Origin: Antilocapra americana
Lineage: Eukaryota; Chordata; Mammalia; Artiodactyla; Antilocapridae
Reading direction: 5' to 3'
Length of the DNA: 64,000 bases
Assembly: GCA_007570785.1 (NCBI GenBank)
Contig: ML664174.1
Coordinates: 6,461,402-6,525,401, forward strand
Translations under genes and position numbers: made by a program
Notes under the pieces: model-generated
What the model was told of the DNA's origin: nothing
The model's input: only the letters and a program-made list of their open reading frames with translations
Databases searched by the model: none
Part shown: positions 1 through 10,132 of the stretch, one piece after another
Position numbering within the stretch: position 1 is the first letter of the stretch
Layout of the letters: each line of letters opens with the position of its first letter

Positions 1-275
1 ATATTGCATAATAGTTTAAAGCACGAACTTCAGAGTTTAACAGCCATGGATTCAAATTCTACCAATGCTATTCTAAGATAATTCTCTTATCTTCAAAATG
101 GGTATTGACAGTAACATTTTATTGAGTTCTTGCTATATTTCAGGCACTATTCTAAGTGCTTTACATTCATTAACTTATAGAGAAATGCTTATATTACAGA
201 GCTTTACAGATTAAATAAATAAAGCAATCATATAGTTATAGTGCTTAGCACAATTCCTGTATTCAATAAATGAAA
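1..275 (+). repeat. MIR SINE, interrupted
   Basis: The left part (to about 112) reads like the MIR core: 'agcacgaacttcagagttt', a 'ggattcaaattctacca' block and 'cttcaaaatgggtattgac'. The MIR 3' end (tagtgcttagcacaa...cctgt...caataaatg) appears only after about 200. The middle is replaced by a reverse MIR 3' end. Strongly diverged. Confidence 0.55.
113..186 (-). repeat. MIR 3' end, reverse orientation
   Basis: The plus strand reads 'ttattgagttcttgctata' then 'caggcactattctaagtgct', the reverse complement of the MIR 3' end. It sits inside the plus-oriented MIR. Confidence 0.5.
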
Positions 276-1308
276 ATAATTATTAGTCCTACTTTTACTC
301 ATGAAAACCTAAACTGACCATCATTAAGACTTCGGCATCCAAAGTCCTAAAAAAAGAAATTAAAGTAAGTAATGCAGCTCTGCTCCCTCCCTGATTCCCT
401 TCCATCCAATGCAGGGTAACAACCTTGAGGCAGAGGTGAGAAAGGAGATTCAGTTTTGTCCACTTACCAAAGTAATAATGGTAAGAAGAGGGGATTACGG
501 GATACTGTGAACACTTCCCCATTTTTTTCAGCATAGTTAAGAATCTCCTCATCCTCCACTTCTATCCAGTCCCCTTGTGTTCATGGCACAAATTCTCTTG
601 AGTTCCTAACCCATCAGGATCTTGAATACAACAGAAAACCTCAAAGAACAGGCCTGCTGCCCCCTTGTGCACAGTTCTCCCACCTTAAACTTTCACCTTT
701 CACAGAAGACACATTAAACTTGGCCTGATTTCTCCGTAGTTCTTGAATGTGATGGTCCTTGGGAATGGCATATGTCTAATGATGAACTTCAGTAGAATCT
801 GGACTTCAGAGACTTCAAACTATTAATAATACTTAAACGTCAGCATATCTCTGGATAGTAAAACCAGACATCTATGTTCAGTTCAAGCATAGCATGAACT
901 CAAGGGAAATCCAACTCAAGAGTGACTAAGAAGCCACTTGTTCAAGAGACTTTCCCCCCTGTTTTGGAGAGAAATGTTTAGTGTTAAAGTAGAGAAAAAT
1001 GACACACTTAAGATTGAGAGTGAATTTATTAAAAATCTACCTGATATGATAATAAGGAAAAATAAGTGAGAAAACTGAACTAACTTTGCTTAAGGAAATC
1101 AATTTAAAAAAATTTAAAACACAATATCCCTGACTGTAAAAACCCACAAACCTTAGAATTAGTTATCTCTTTTAAAATTAAGGTTTTCTTTAAATTAAGA
1201 TTGCTTATTTCTTAGGATGGTTTTAGTTAAAGCATTCCACTAGGGAGAAGAGAGTGGATATTATCTCAAGATTCCACTCAACTCCAAGATGGTGTAGTAA
1301 TTAAAATG
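276..1308. other. unique AT-rich DNA
   Basis: No repeat family recognised. It holds one weak minus-strand exon candidate, open for about 35 codons and ending at a GTAAGT donor (intron side 461-467, last exon base 468). Its reading includes EDEEILNYAEKNGEVF. The 3' splice site is poor: no pyrimidine tract stands before any in-frame AG, and an in-frame TGA lies just upstream. Confidence 0.4.
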
Positions 1309-1324
1309 CACTTCTGGTATGAAA

Positions 1325-1501
1325 GGGTAAAAGTGTTGATCGTTCAGTTGTGTCTGACTCTCTGTCCGTGGGATTCTCCAGACAAGAATACTGAAGTGAG
1401 CTGCCATTCCCTTCTCTGGGGGATCTTCCCAACCCAGGGATCAAACCTGGGTATCCTGCACTGCACCCAGATTCTTTACCATCTGAGCTACCAGGGAAGT
1501 C
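1325..1501 (-). repeat. Bov-tA SINE
   Basis: The reverse complement starts with the tRNA-Glu-like head (cttccctggtagctcagatgg) and ends with 'gacacaactgaac'. It is flanked by a 16-bp target-site duplication, 1309-1324 and 1502-1517, with two mismatches. The body lacks part of the second half. Confidence 0.9.
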
Positions 1502-1517
1502 CATTTCTGGCATGAAA

Positions 1518-2774
1518 CCATGGTACCACTGAAAGTAATAACTATAAGGTTAGGGATTAAGAGTGCTGAATTTGGAGGTTGCTGTCACTTGAGTTGGGCA
1601 GAAAGACTAAAAAGCAAAAAGGGAAAGTTGCTGGTGGGCAGGAGCAATGTATGAAAGAGTTGATTAAAATTAACAATTCAAATGTGGCTGGCAACTGCAT
1701 TTACAGAATTCTCTTCATGTATGTCAATGACTTGGAAGGCAGCAACGGTTTCAGGGATACTCAGAATGCAATTTGACAAGAGGCTAAAACATAATCTATT
1801 TTAAAAGGGAAGACCAGAAATAAAATTGGTGATGCCAGGGCTTGTGTTATCAAATACTGCCGCCCACTCTTTCCCCGCCCAGCTTATATTACCATCACCA
1901 GCAAGTATGCCTGAGCCAGATACCACATTCAGAACCATGGCTCCTTGCTGTCTATACTCCAGGCCCCAAATAACTGGTTTCTTTATCCAATCACCCTGCA
2001 TAAGAGGAAATATTATCTACCAATTATAGCACAGGAGCCTCCGTCACACACCCTGGGGGAACGCACTGGGAATGTCAATGGAAAAGAACTGTCCCCCAGC
2101 AAAGATTTTTATCTTCTCTTTCTACCAAGCTCCCTATTTCTCTCAGCAAACTTTGCTTCCTGTTATAGAATGCTCTGGGTAGGACACTCATACTTCTCAC
2201 CAGTACTGTGCTAGAACATTCAAGAACTAAAACCTACTTCAATTCCATGTTTACGAAACAGAGGCGTACAAATCCATACCATAAGTTGGGCTCACAGTCA
2301 CATTATAAAAGTCATATTCCACCTGCCTGCATTTTAACAAACCATGAATCACTTCTACACTGACCCACCAAGACTCTCATGCTCTGGCCAGGGAGTATTT
2401 AAAGTGTGTGGACATCAAGCCAATGAATAAGGAAGAATGAAGGAAAAGTAGTTTCTAAATCAAATCCGTACTCCTGAAAATAAACACATAATCTAAGTGA
2501 TATAATTAACAATATGCCACTTTTGGTTTGAAAATTAATATCATATTAAGATTTTTAAAAAAGGAATCAAGAAGAAAGTATAAACAAAATGGCATCATAT
2601 TGTATCAGTTTTTGCCTGTACCTAATAAGGTTAGCCAGTGTAAAGTAAGGCAACAGACAGATAAAGAAGATTAAAGATCCTCCTGGTAATAAAAGTCTAC
2701 ATTACACTGTACTCAGACTGAAATTACCCAAATACAAACAGATAATCCAAATTTAATCCAAACTCCCAAAACAA
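1518..2774. other. unique DNA, no feature seen
   Basis: No recognisable repeat or coding signal. Short open frames at 1801-2029 overlap on both strands and have no splice-site or codon support. Confidence 0.4.
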
Positions 2775-2978
2775 GATACATGTAACAGTTTCACTGAGAA
2801 ATAACTCACACACTATAAAATTTACTCTTTTACAATTCAATATTTTTTAGTATAGTCAGAGAGTATATCACCATCATCAATACATAAGTAGAAAACATTT
2901 TCATTACCCCCAAAAAAACTCATTAGTAGTTGGGCCCCATTTTTTTTTTCTTCCCTAGCAACCACTAATCTATTTTCT
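2775..2978 (-). repeat. old L1 (L1M-type) 3' end
   Basis: The plus strand reads the antisense of the L1M 3' UTR: '...gagaaataactcacacact', 'ataaaatttactctttta', 'tatatcaccatcatcaa', 'aacattttcattaccccca' and 'gcaaccactaatctattttctg'. Subfamily not resolved. Confidence 0.55.
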
Positions 2979-2984
2979 GAACTC

Positions 2985-3375
2985 TTAATCCTAATCCATT
3001 GATCTGTATTTCTACCTTATGCCAGCATCACATTATCTAGATTACCGTAGCTTTGCAGTTAAGTCGGAAGTTGGAAACAATGAGTCTGCCAACTCTGTTT
3101 TTCTTTTTAAAATTATTTTGGCTATTCTGAGTCAAAATGAATTTAGGATCAGTTAACGTTTTCATAGAGACTATACTAAATTTGCAGATCAACTTGGGAA
3201 ATATTTCCATCTTAACAATACTGAGTCTTCTAATCCATAAACACAAGATATCTTTCCATTGTTTAGGCTTCTTTAACTTCCTTCAGCAATGTTTTGTAGT
3301 TTTCAATGTAAAAATCTTCTAATTTTTTTTGGTAAAATTTATTTCTAAGTGTTGTACCCTTTTTGATGCTTGAAG
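2985..3375 (-). repeat. old L1 ORF2 fragment
   Basis: Antisense L1 ORF2: 'ccattgatctgtatttctac', 'gccagcatcacattatcta' and 'tgttttgtagttttcaatgt', ending at 'accctttttgatgct'. Several in-frame stops break the minus-strand frame. It need not belong to the neighbouring 3' end at 2775, because the two parts do not join where an intact L1 would. Confidence 0.75.
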
Positions 3376-3590
3376 TATTAGGTTTGAGTGTCTCTTCTAG
3401 TCTTCTTGAAGAACCAATGTTAAAAAGAAATAACTATGTCCATAATCAAGCATGTTCAAACCAATGCTCTATGTTTCTAAGCATCTTTAATGAAGGAAAT
3501 AGTACTGATTATCATGAGGCAGTAGAATCCAGGAGAATGCAGACCGGAATCAAATAAGACAGGTACTCCACATAAGTAGATTTCACATCA

Positions 3591-4132
3591 GAAGTTCCAC
3601 ATCCTTGGATTTAACTGATTGGGCATCGAAAATACTCAAAAACAATCCAAAAAATTCCAAAAAGCAAAACTTAAATTGGCCAAGAACTGGCAACTACTCA
3701 CATAGTGTTTATATTGTGTTTTCAACTATATAATAGCATTTACATTGTATTAGGTATTATAAGTAATCTGGAGATAATTTAAAGTATATGTGCTGATGTG
3801 CAAAGATTATATGCAAGTATTTTGCCCTGTTATATGAGGGACTTGATTATCCTCGGATTTCAGTATCCCTGGGGGCTTCCCAGGCGGCTCAGTGGCAGAG
3901 TCTTCCTGTCAATGTAGGAGCCACGAGAAACTCAGGTTCAATCTCCGGGTAGGAAGAGCCCCTGGAGTAGGAAATGACAACTCCCTCCAGTATTCTTGCC
4001 TGGAGAATGCCATAGACAGAGGAGCCTATGAGCTACAGTCCATGCGGTCCCAAAGTGTCAGATACACTAAGCTACTGAGCATGCATGGGGGTCCTGCAAC
4101 CAATCTCCCTCAGAAACGAAGTGACCACTGTA
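3591..4132 (+). mobile_element. MER2-like DNA transposon (TcMar-Tigger), split by a SINE
   Basis: Non-autonomous Tigger-type element. Signature blocks are 'catcgaaaatactcaaaaac', 'ttacattgtattaggtatta' and 'agtaatctggagataattta', and after the SINE 'ggggtcctgcaaccaatctc' through 'gaccactgta'. The 5' terminal repeat is degraded. A Bov-tA occupies 3870-4085. No transposase is encoded. Confidence 0.75.
3870..4085 (+). repeat. Bov-tA SINE inside MER2
   Basis: tRNA-like head 'ggcttcccaggcggctcag', then 'cagtattcttgcctggagaa', 'acagaggagcctatgagct' and a tail 'gatacactaagctactgag'. It splits the MER2 copy, so it is the younger of the two. Confidence 0.9.
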
Positions 4133-5169
4133 CTTGCTCCTGTGGAATCTGGGTAAGGCTAGAAAATATTGATCCAGATAGGGGGAAATGTTCAAGGTTT
4201 GATAGAACAACTGAAAATAAAAACCCCACCATGTCTATATTATATTGATTATAATAATATAAATGCATTAACAGTGCTAAGAAGGTACTCTAATTTTTCA
4301 AAAATAGAATGAAATGTTCCTTAGGCTCTTATTTTCTGTAAAGTTCATTTTTTCAAAAAAACAAAAAGTAGAAAAGATGAAAAGGAACCCCATGTATATC
4401 CCAGATGAGAAACCCCTAGTTTCTGGGTTCTTATGGTTTCTTAAAACTTCATAGAAGTATCTGTAAAAATAGGAAAAGAGAAAAAAAAAAAAACAATGTT
4501 CAAACCAAAATTCAAATCCAGTTGCCATATGCAGCCTCTAAAAATGGCTTCTAATGTTTGAACAGACTTTATCATTTCCTGTAGTTTTATCTTCTAAGAT
4601 TTAGAAAGAGCTACTGTTTTGCCTTTAAGACATGGCAATATGACTGTGAGACACTCTAAACTTGGCATTCATCATTACTAATTGACTTGAAAAACAATTT
4701 TTCCCCATCTCTATTTCATTATCATAGCTGTAAATCAAAGGAAGATCATTCTAGAAACTGTTTCAAAAAGGATAAAGAATAAAGATCTTCAGTGGATCAA
4801 TAAATAGAAGCTATATAATAATGTCACTAATATTGTTAAACTCCGCTTCTAAGCTTTTAAAAGGCTGCTTGTTTCATCAAACAAAAGTAGTTGCTCTCAT
4901 TAATAGAGTTTAAAAGACCTTTAATAAAAGCAAAAAATGTACTTATAATTTCAAATAATACTTTCAGGTTAAATAAAATATTTGGAGTCAGAAATTAAGT
5001 TCCAGATACTATCATTCTAGTATACAGTCACTAATGATTCTAAAGTCTCCCCTTTGCTCTTTGAAAAATAATAAGGCCAAATCAAAAAAACTTAAACCAC
5101 GCATGGACTTAGTAAAACAATGAAAGCAAACAGAAGTATAAAATGAATATAAAATTCTTCCTCTCTTAC
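4133..5169. other. AT-rich DNA, no repeat recognised
   Basis: No family recognised. On the minus strand a long pyrimidine tract ending TTTTTACAG (about 4462-4500) precedes an open reading YFYEVLRNHKNPETRG, with no good donor after it. Such tracts are common by chance in AT-rich DNA. Confidence 0.35.
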
Positions 5170-5312
5170 CCACAAACCCATGGCCATGCTTCTTAGAAGA
5201 AACTGTTAACTGTTTCTTATTAACAACCTGAAATTTTGCATTCATTGGCCAAGTATAACCAACCATACACACTTTCAAGCCTACTATTGACAAATATAAC
5301 CCATCTTCTTTA
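5170..5312 (-). other. candidate coding exon, unnamed
   Basis: Seen: on the minus strand an acceptor with a T-rich tract (ataattatattttgcag) opens a 143-nt segment with no stop in one frame, ending in a GTGG/gtaaga donor. The frame enters with one base completing a split codon and leaves with one base over. It reads, in part, MVGYTWPMNAKFQVV. I do not recognise a family. Inference: the next candidate upstream (5689-5799) ends two bases into a codon, so the two join in frame across a roughly 375-bp intron. A frame this length is expected many times by chance in 64 kb. Confidence 0.22.
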
Positions 5313-5439
5313 CTGCAAAATATAATTATGCACATAGCTACTTTTTTTTCATTATCAGTGTATGACTATAACACAGTAATTAGAGAACTTAAGAACCTGA
5401 AGCAACTTAGAAAAGCATTTACCTGAAGAGCATTTATCT

Positions 5440-5560
5440 TTGTTTTAGAGTTCAGGAAACAAACTCAGTTACTTAGGTAACCTGTCCAAAGTTAGTTAAC
5501 TGCCAGAGCTATGCGTAACTCTTAGGACTTAGAAGCTCTGCTATTTTGTTCCTTGCATAA
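5440..5560 (-). repeat. MIR SINE
   Basis: The plus strand shows the antisense MIR core: 'ttcaggaaacaaactcagtt', 'ttaggtaacctgtccaaag' and 'ttaactgccagagctatgc'. Confidence 0.6.
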
Positions 5561-5688
5561 TTTTAAAGATATTACTATTTCCTTCTAGACCTTATTAAAA
5601 TGTAGCTAACTTCTGCACAAGTCCAATAAAATGATGGATTTGATTTTCACAGTTGAACACCTAAGAATTCAGAGAGCTAAGTCCTTAC

Positions 5689-5799
5689 CTGCACCCTGAG
5701 TAATACACAAATAACAGTATCTCATTAAGACACTGGAGAGGCAAAGTTCCTGGTTTCATCAGAAGTGAAGGAAATCTATCATGGATTCCTTGTAATCCA
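5689..5799 (-). other. candidate coding exon, unnamed
   Basis: Seen: a minus-strand segment of 111 nt, stop-free in one frame, beginning after 'gattcttttaag' and ending GGTGCAG/gtaagg. It reads, in part, HDRFPSLLMKPGTLP. It starts and ends two bases into a codon, which lets it splice in frame to the candidate at 5170-5312. No protein family recognised, and the acceptor is only moderate. Alternatively it is unique intergenic DNA with a chance frame. Confidence 0.2.
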
Positions 5800-6004
5800 C
5801 TTAAAAGAATCATGTGCGCCAATATTCACCCAATTGGTATGTGAGCAGAGACATGATGTCAACAGTCTAGAGATAACCTTGTTTCAAAGCCACTGTGTTT
5901 ATAGCAAGACTCCACAGTGTTGAAAGGTACTTTACTGAATGACTGCTAGTAGAATATGCAATGGAGTGGGGAGATTAGATAACTAAGTTTTAAGACACAG
6001 AATC

Positions 6005-6085
6005 TGTGTTGGTCACACCATGTGACCCGAGGCCTATCTTCTAAGTTCTTTGTTTCTCAGTTTACCTGTCTTTTTAATCTGTCAC
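6005..6085 (+). repeat. MIR SINE fragment
   Basis: 'accatgtgacccgaggccta' followed by 'gtttctcagtttacctgtc' matches the central MIR domain, strongly diverged. Confidence 0.42.
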
Positions 6086-7439
6086 AAAAGTATATATAGG
6101 TCTGGGGAAGGGGGTGAGTTTCCAAGACTTTTGCAAACAAAGACCTTGCTCAAAGAACCAAAAAATACACTGAGCTTCTTGAGCTCCTTTAATTAAAACA
6201 ACAAAATAGAAGCAGCTGTTTGCCTTCCCCCCATCTTTGCAAGTTTCTATAGAAGCCAGAATCTTCATTGTCTATTATCTATTATATACTCCTTTTGCTG
6301 ATTCTTTGTACCTTTCAAAATCACACAGGAATAGAAACTGCCCCTTAAGCCTGACCTGGCACTAAATACTAAAACTTCTGTAGATTGTTAGCAGTAAAAA
6401 TGCCAAAATAAAAATCTCCCGGATATACTCTCTCACTCTGCGTATGTCATTACCGCGAGTTTCTGGGATTTGTCTCCAACATAAACAGTACTATTGTCAC
6501 ACTGAAGGAGGTCACCTCAGCCCTTCTGAAAACTGACTGGGTGAGTTCTAGTCTCTAAAGCAAAGACAGAAGGAGGACCGACCAGGAGAGCCACAGCTAA
6601 TACTGAAAGTTAGTAGCACTGATAACTACTACTAACCCGTGCCAACTATCACTTCTAAGAGGGAACAAAGTATACTGAACCTGCAAAATTCCCTGTATTA
6701 ACTGTATTTTTCATCCATAAAGCACTTTTCTTTTGAGGGATTATTTGATACTAATGCCTTTTTCAATTAATTTTTTAAAACCTTGTTCTCCGAAGTGGTC
6801 TGTCAAAAGTAGTCAATAATGTATTTTCTTCTCCTTTATTCTCTTCCAGGCAATGACCCCTAACCTAGAAAATCTTAAAAAGCTATCCTTCCTCAATCTG
6901 TACTAGTATTTTAGGTCAATTTTGCACACTGGGAAAAAGAATGAGAAAGTATTATAAGTTGTGGAGACATAAAATGTTTTAACAATAGTCAAAGCAGTTC
7001 AATCTATATTCACAGGAGTCACAGTCTAGAATCTCAGTTATTGGCACTTAATAACATAATTAACACCTTTGGTTTTGTTCTTCACCTGCTGTTTGCCTAA
7101 CTTTGTGCTACTTCATTTTATTATCTTTAATTACCATATTCACCACAGCAGGAAGGAAAACACAACAAATTAAAACTCAATGTGATCTATTTCCTAGTTG
7201 CTCTCAGAAAATGTTTGATGGAAAAAAAGAGACTGAATACGAGGTTTTGAATTATATGAAAATTCCTGTAATTATTTCATTAATTATTTTTTACAAATCA
7301 ATAAAGTAAACTGCTATAGTTCTCTCCACTGTATATAATATTGACCTCTAAGCAGCTCAAAAGATATAGGGGGGAAAAAAAGTACTGGGTGTGTCAGGAT
7401 CTCAGTAAAGTCCTTCAGTCTATACTTGCCATCTGATTT
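6086..7439. other. unique AT-rich DNA
   Basis: No repeat or gene recognised. The open frames here are short and lack splice or codon support. Confidence 0.4.
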
Positions 7440-7545
7440 TCCCTAGGCAAGCTTTCCTTTGATTTCGGCTTCTGTTTCCTCTTTACAAAATGGGAGGGAT
7501 GCGCCAAATGATCTCTAAAGCTCTATAAGTCTATGAAAATAATGA
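7440..7545 (+). repeat. MIR-family SINE fragment
   Basis: 'ttctgtttcctctttacaaa', then 'atgggagggatgcgcc' and 'aaatgatctctaaagctc', the order seen in the 3' half of MIR/MIR3 copies. Confidence 0.45.
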
Positions 7546-7649
7546 ACTATTTTTAGCCAATTAAATACTCATAGCCCTCTGAGGTAGGTCAAACTCAAGC
7601 AAAAAAATTATTAAGATTTTCAAAAAAAAGGAATGGCACAATGGGAAGG

Positions 7650-7725
7650 GACCAAGATCCAAACCCAGGAAACAGAGAAGCAGAGTGCCACCTGGCCTTG
7701 AGGTAATTTACTGAACTTGGAACAT
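7650..7725 (+). repeat. possible MIR fragment
   Basis: 'gtgccacctggccttgaggt' followed by 'aatttactgaacttgg' resembles the MIR central block. It explains why a minus-strand open frame here looks exon-like. Confidence 0.3.
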
Positions 7726-7859
7726 GGGCCATATTGAAAGTCCATAAACTTTCCCTGAAAAAAATTACAGACTTTCAAAAATAAATCTCTGCGTAACAGG
7801 CCATAATTTTTACATATTCCACAGGCAAACAAGCACCCAATATGCCATTTTTAAAGGAA

Positions 7860-8689
7860 ATTTGTATTTGAACATTTTGCTCCTACAGTTGAGGACGTTG
7901 GAAATACACTTTTATCTCCTTTCTTCCCCATCAAACTCACACATGTTTACAAGGCTGGCTCTAATCCGATCATGAACGAGGTCATAAGACAAGAGTGTGA
8001 TCAGGAAGAAAGTCAGTGAGAACGTCCCCCACCCTTTGAAATTTTAGCTCCTGTCCAGGCACCCCCTCTCACCCCACACTCCTCTCATAAAATGTGGTAT
8101 TTATTTATCTTTGAGTCTCTTAAAGGGTGCCTGGAGAAGCCTGTCGAGTGAGCTGCCACCTTCCAGATTTAATCGGTTTTCCTCAGTTGCTGGGCAGCTC
8201 TAAACGCAGAAACCAAAGACTCTTCCGCTCGACTGGGTGTTCTCAATACAAGAGCTGGCATGGCCTCACACAGACTTCATCCAAGCGGAACAATAACAAT
8301 ATTAAGTTCTCTCCTATCACAATGGCCCTAGTGTTATTTGGTTGGGTTGTCACTCCACCTGTCAGCTGCAACCAGGGGACAACGAATTTGCAAATTTACA
8401 CAGTTTTCTTACGAATGTTCTTTCTTTTTTCCTATTTGGATGCTCTGCTTCTACAGCTCCTATTCTTCAAGGGCATGAGGGCTTATTTAAAGAGAGATTG
8501 TTTACAACTTAACTGGAAGGGTACCTTGCTTACCAATGGGAAACTGCCACAGAGCAGATTTAACTTACGAAGTAGGCAAGTGACAAGGTAAGGAGTAGCA
8601 TCCAAAACTATGATTACTTACATACAGAGAACAAGCTGGTGTTTTCCAGTGAGGAGAGAGAAGTGTGGAAGGGTGAGAAAAGAGGTATT
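7860..8689. other. unique block with a 154-codon frame
   Basis: Repeat-free, less AT-rich than its surroundings, with a few CpGs. A plus-strand frame is open from about 8127 to 8591 and ends next to a good donor (ACAAG/gtaagg at 8587/8588). A pyrimidine-rich acceptor (ggttttcctcag) precedes 8186. The translation is not recognised; one or two non-coding frames this long are expected by chance. It could equally be a conserved non-coding element. Confidence 0.25.
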
Positions 8690-9065
8690 AAAGAACTACT
8701 ATGTGTAAAATAAACAAGCAACCAGGAGATATTGTATAGCACAAGTGTGTGTGTGCTTAGTTACTTAGTTGTGTCTGACTCTTTGCGACCCTTTGGACTG
8801 TAGCCCACCAGGCTCCTCTGTCCATGAGATTTTTTTCAGGCAAGAATACTATAGTGGGTTGCCATTTCCTCCTCCAGGGGATCTTCTCAACCCAGGGATC
8901 AAACCTGCACCTCTGGTGTCTCTTGCACTGCAGGCAGATTCTTTACCTGCTGAGCCATCATTATTTTGTAATAACTCTAAAAGATTACAGCCTATAAAAA
9001 TATTGAACCACTATGTTGTACATCTGAAACTAACATAATATTGTAAATTACCTATACTCCACTTT
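8690..9065 (+). repeat. artiodactyl L1 3' UTR end, split by a SINE
   Basis: 'aaataaacaagcaaccagg' and 'gatattgtatagcacaag' before the SINE, and 'ttttgtaataactctaaaag', 'catctgaaactaacataata' and 'ttgtaaattacctatactcc' after it. These are the closing blocks of the artiodactyl L1 3' UTR. Only this 3' stub is present. Confidence 0.75.
8745..8962 (-). repeat. Bov-tA SINE
   Basis: Antisense Bov-tA: 'gttgtgtctgactctttgcg', 'gggttgccatttcctcctcc' and 'agattctttacctgctgagc'. It lies within the L1 3' end. Confidence 0.92.
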
Positions 9066-9519
9066 TTTTCATTGTTATTTCTTGTTTCAGTGACTCAAAA
9101 GGATCTAAAAATATTTTACCCAGGATTGTAGGCTAGATTGGGGGTCTGGAAAAAGGAAATGGGGGTATTTATATCTAGTCATCCACATCCACAATTTGTG
9201 TCAACTCAAAGACATAAAATCTTAAGACACTTTCACACATTCTTGAACACCATAATTAAATACGGCTAGATTGAGGGTCTGTCCCCTGAATCAGTATCCT
9301 ATTGTTAGGACTCCCTAGATAGTAAAACTCTAGAGGTTCTTCTCCTGAAGAAAAATGAAAAGCAGTTAGGGAGAAAAAAGGGACTTCCCCATAGTAGAAT
9401 TTTTCAATTTCAGATAATCAAGTAATTAAAGAAAGGTATGATATGTAATATTGAAAAAGAATAGACTTCACCATTAAACAATAAACAGTGCTAATGTTTA
9501 ACAGTATTGTTCATTGCTT

Positions 9520-9880
9520 TCCCCAGGACACCTAGAGTAGGGCCTGGTACATGATAAGTACTCAGGAAAAGTTATTATCTTTGCCTAGAACCACCCCTCT
9601 CCCATACCACCACCTGAGCCACATGGCTCCTCTCTCTTCATTCAGGTCTCTGCTCAAAGGTTGCCTCTCCCAACATGTCTTGCTTGACTGTACACTCTAG
9701 AATCTCTGTATCCTTCCTTCTTCATTTTCCTTATACCACTTAACACTATCCAAGACTACACATCTATCTGCTAATTTTATAATTGTCTGCGTAGTAACTG
9801 TTCACTGCAGTAATCCCAGCCTCTCGACCAACATCTGAAACGTAGTAACTACTCAATAAATAGTTACTGAATAAGCAGAT
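9520..9880 (+). repeat. L2 LINE 3' end (one or two fragments)
   Basis: 'caggtctctgctcaaaggtt', 'gcctctcccaacatgtcttg' and 'ttgttcactgcagtaatccc' style blocks lead to 'gtagtaactactcaataaa', the L2 3' terminus. A second terminus-like block, 'gggcctggtacatgataag', lies at 9540-9560. Confidence 0.6.
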
Positions 9881-10113
9881 TGGATTATAGCCTATAGACT
9901 TTTTCTATTCCACATTCAGTCACTCATTCAATTACTGGTTATTTGCTACATGTTGGATATTGTCTAGGAGTAAAGAAAGGCTAAGAAAAGGTTAAGAAAA
10001 GGCCCTTAGGGACTTCCCTACTGATCCAGTGGCTAAGACTCCCTGCTCCCAATGCAGAAGGCCTGAGTTCGACCCTGGTCAGGGAACTAGATCCCACGTG
10101 CTACAACGAAGAT

Positions 10114-10132
10114 CAAATATCCCAAGTGCCAC
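10114..10132 (+). repeat. 19-bp target-site duplication, left copy
   Basis: CAAATATCCCAAGTGCCAC, identical to 12361-12379. It lies inside the CHR SINE and marks the L1 insertion point. Confidence 0.95.

Noticed and set aside
4298..4528. minus-strand exon beginning after a superb pyrimidine tract
   Set aside because: No usable donor, and the tract is the complement of a plain A-run; left as a note only.
7620..7832. exon-like minus-strand frame with good acceptor (GKFMDFQYGPCSKF)
   Set aside because: The same interval matches a MIR fragment on the plus strand, which explains the sequence.
8127..8591. 154-codon frame as a confident gene
   Set aside because: Kept only as a weak observation; length alone is not significant and the product is not recognised.
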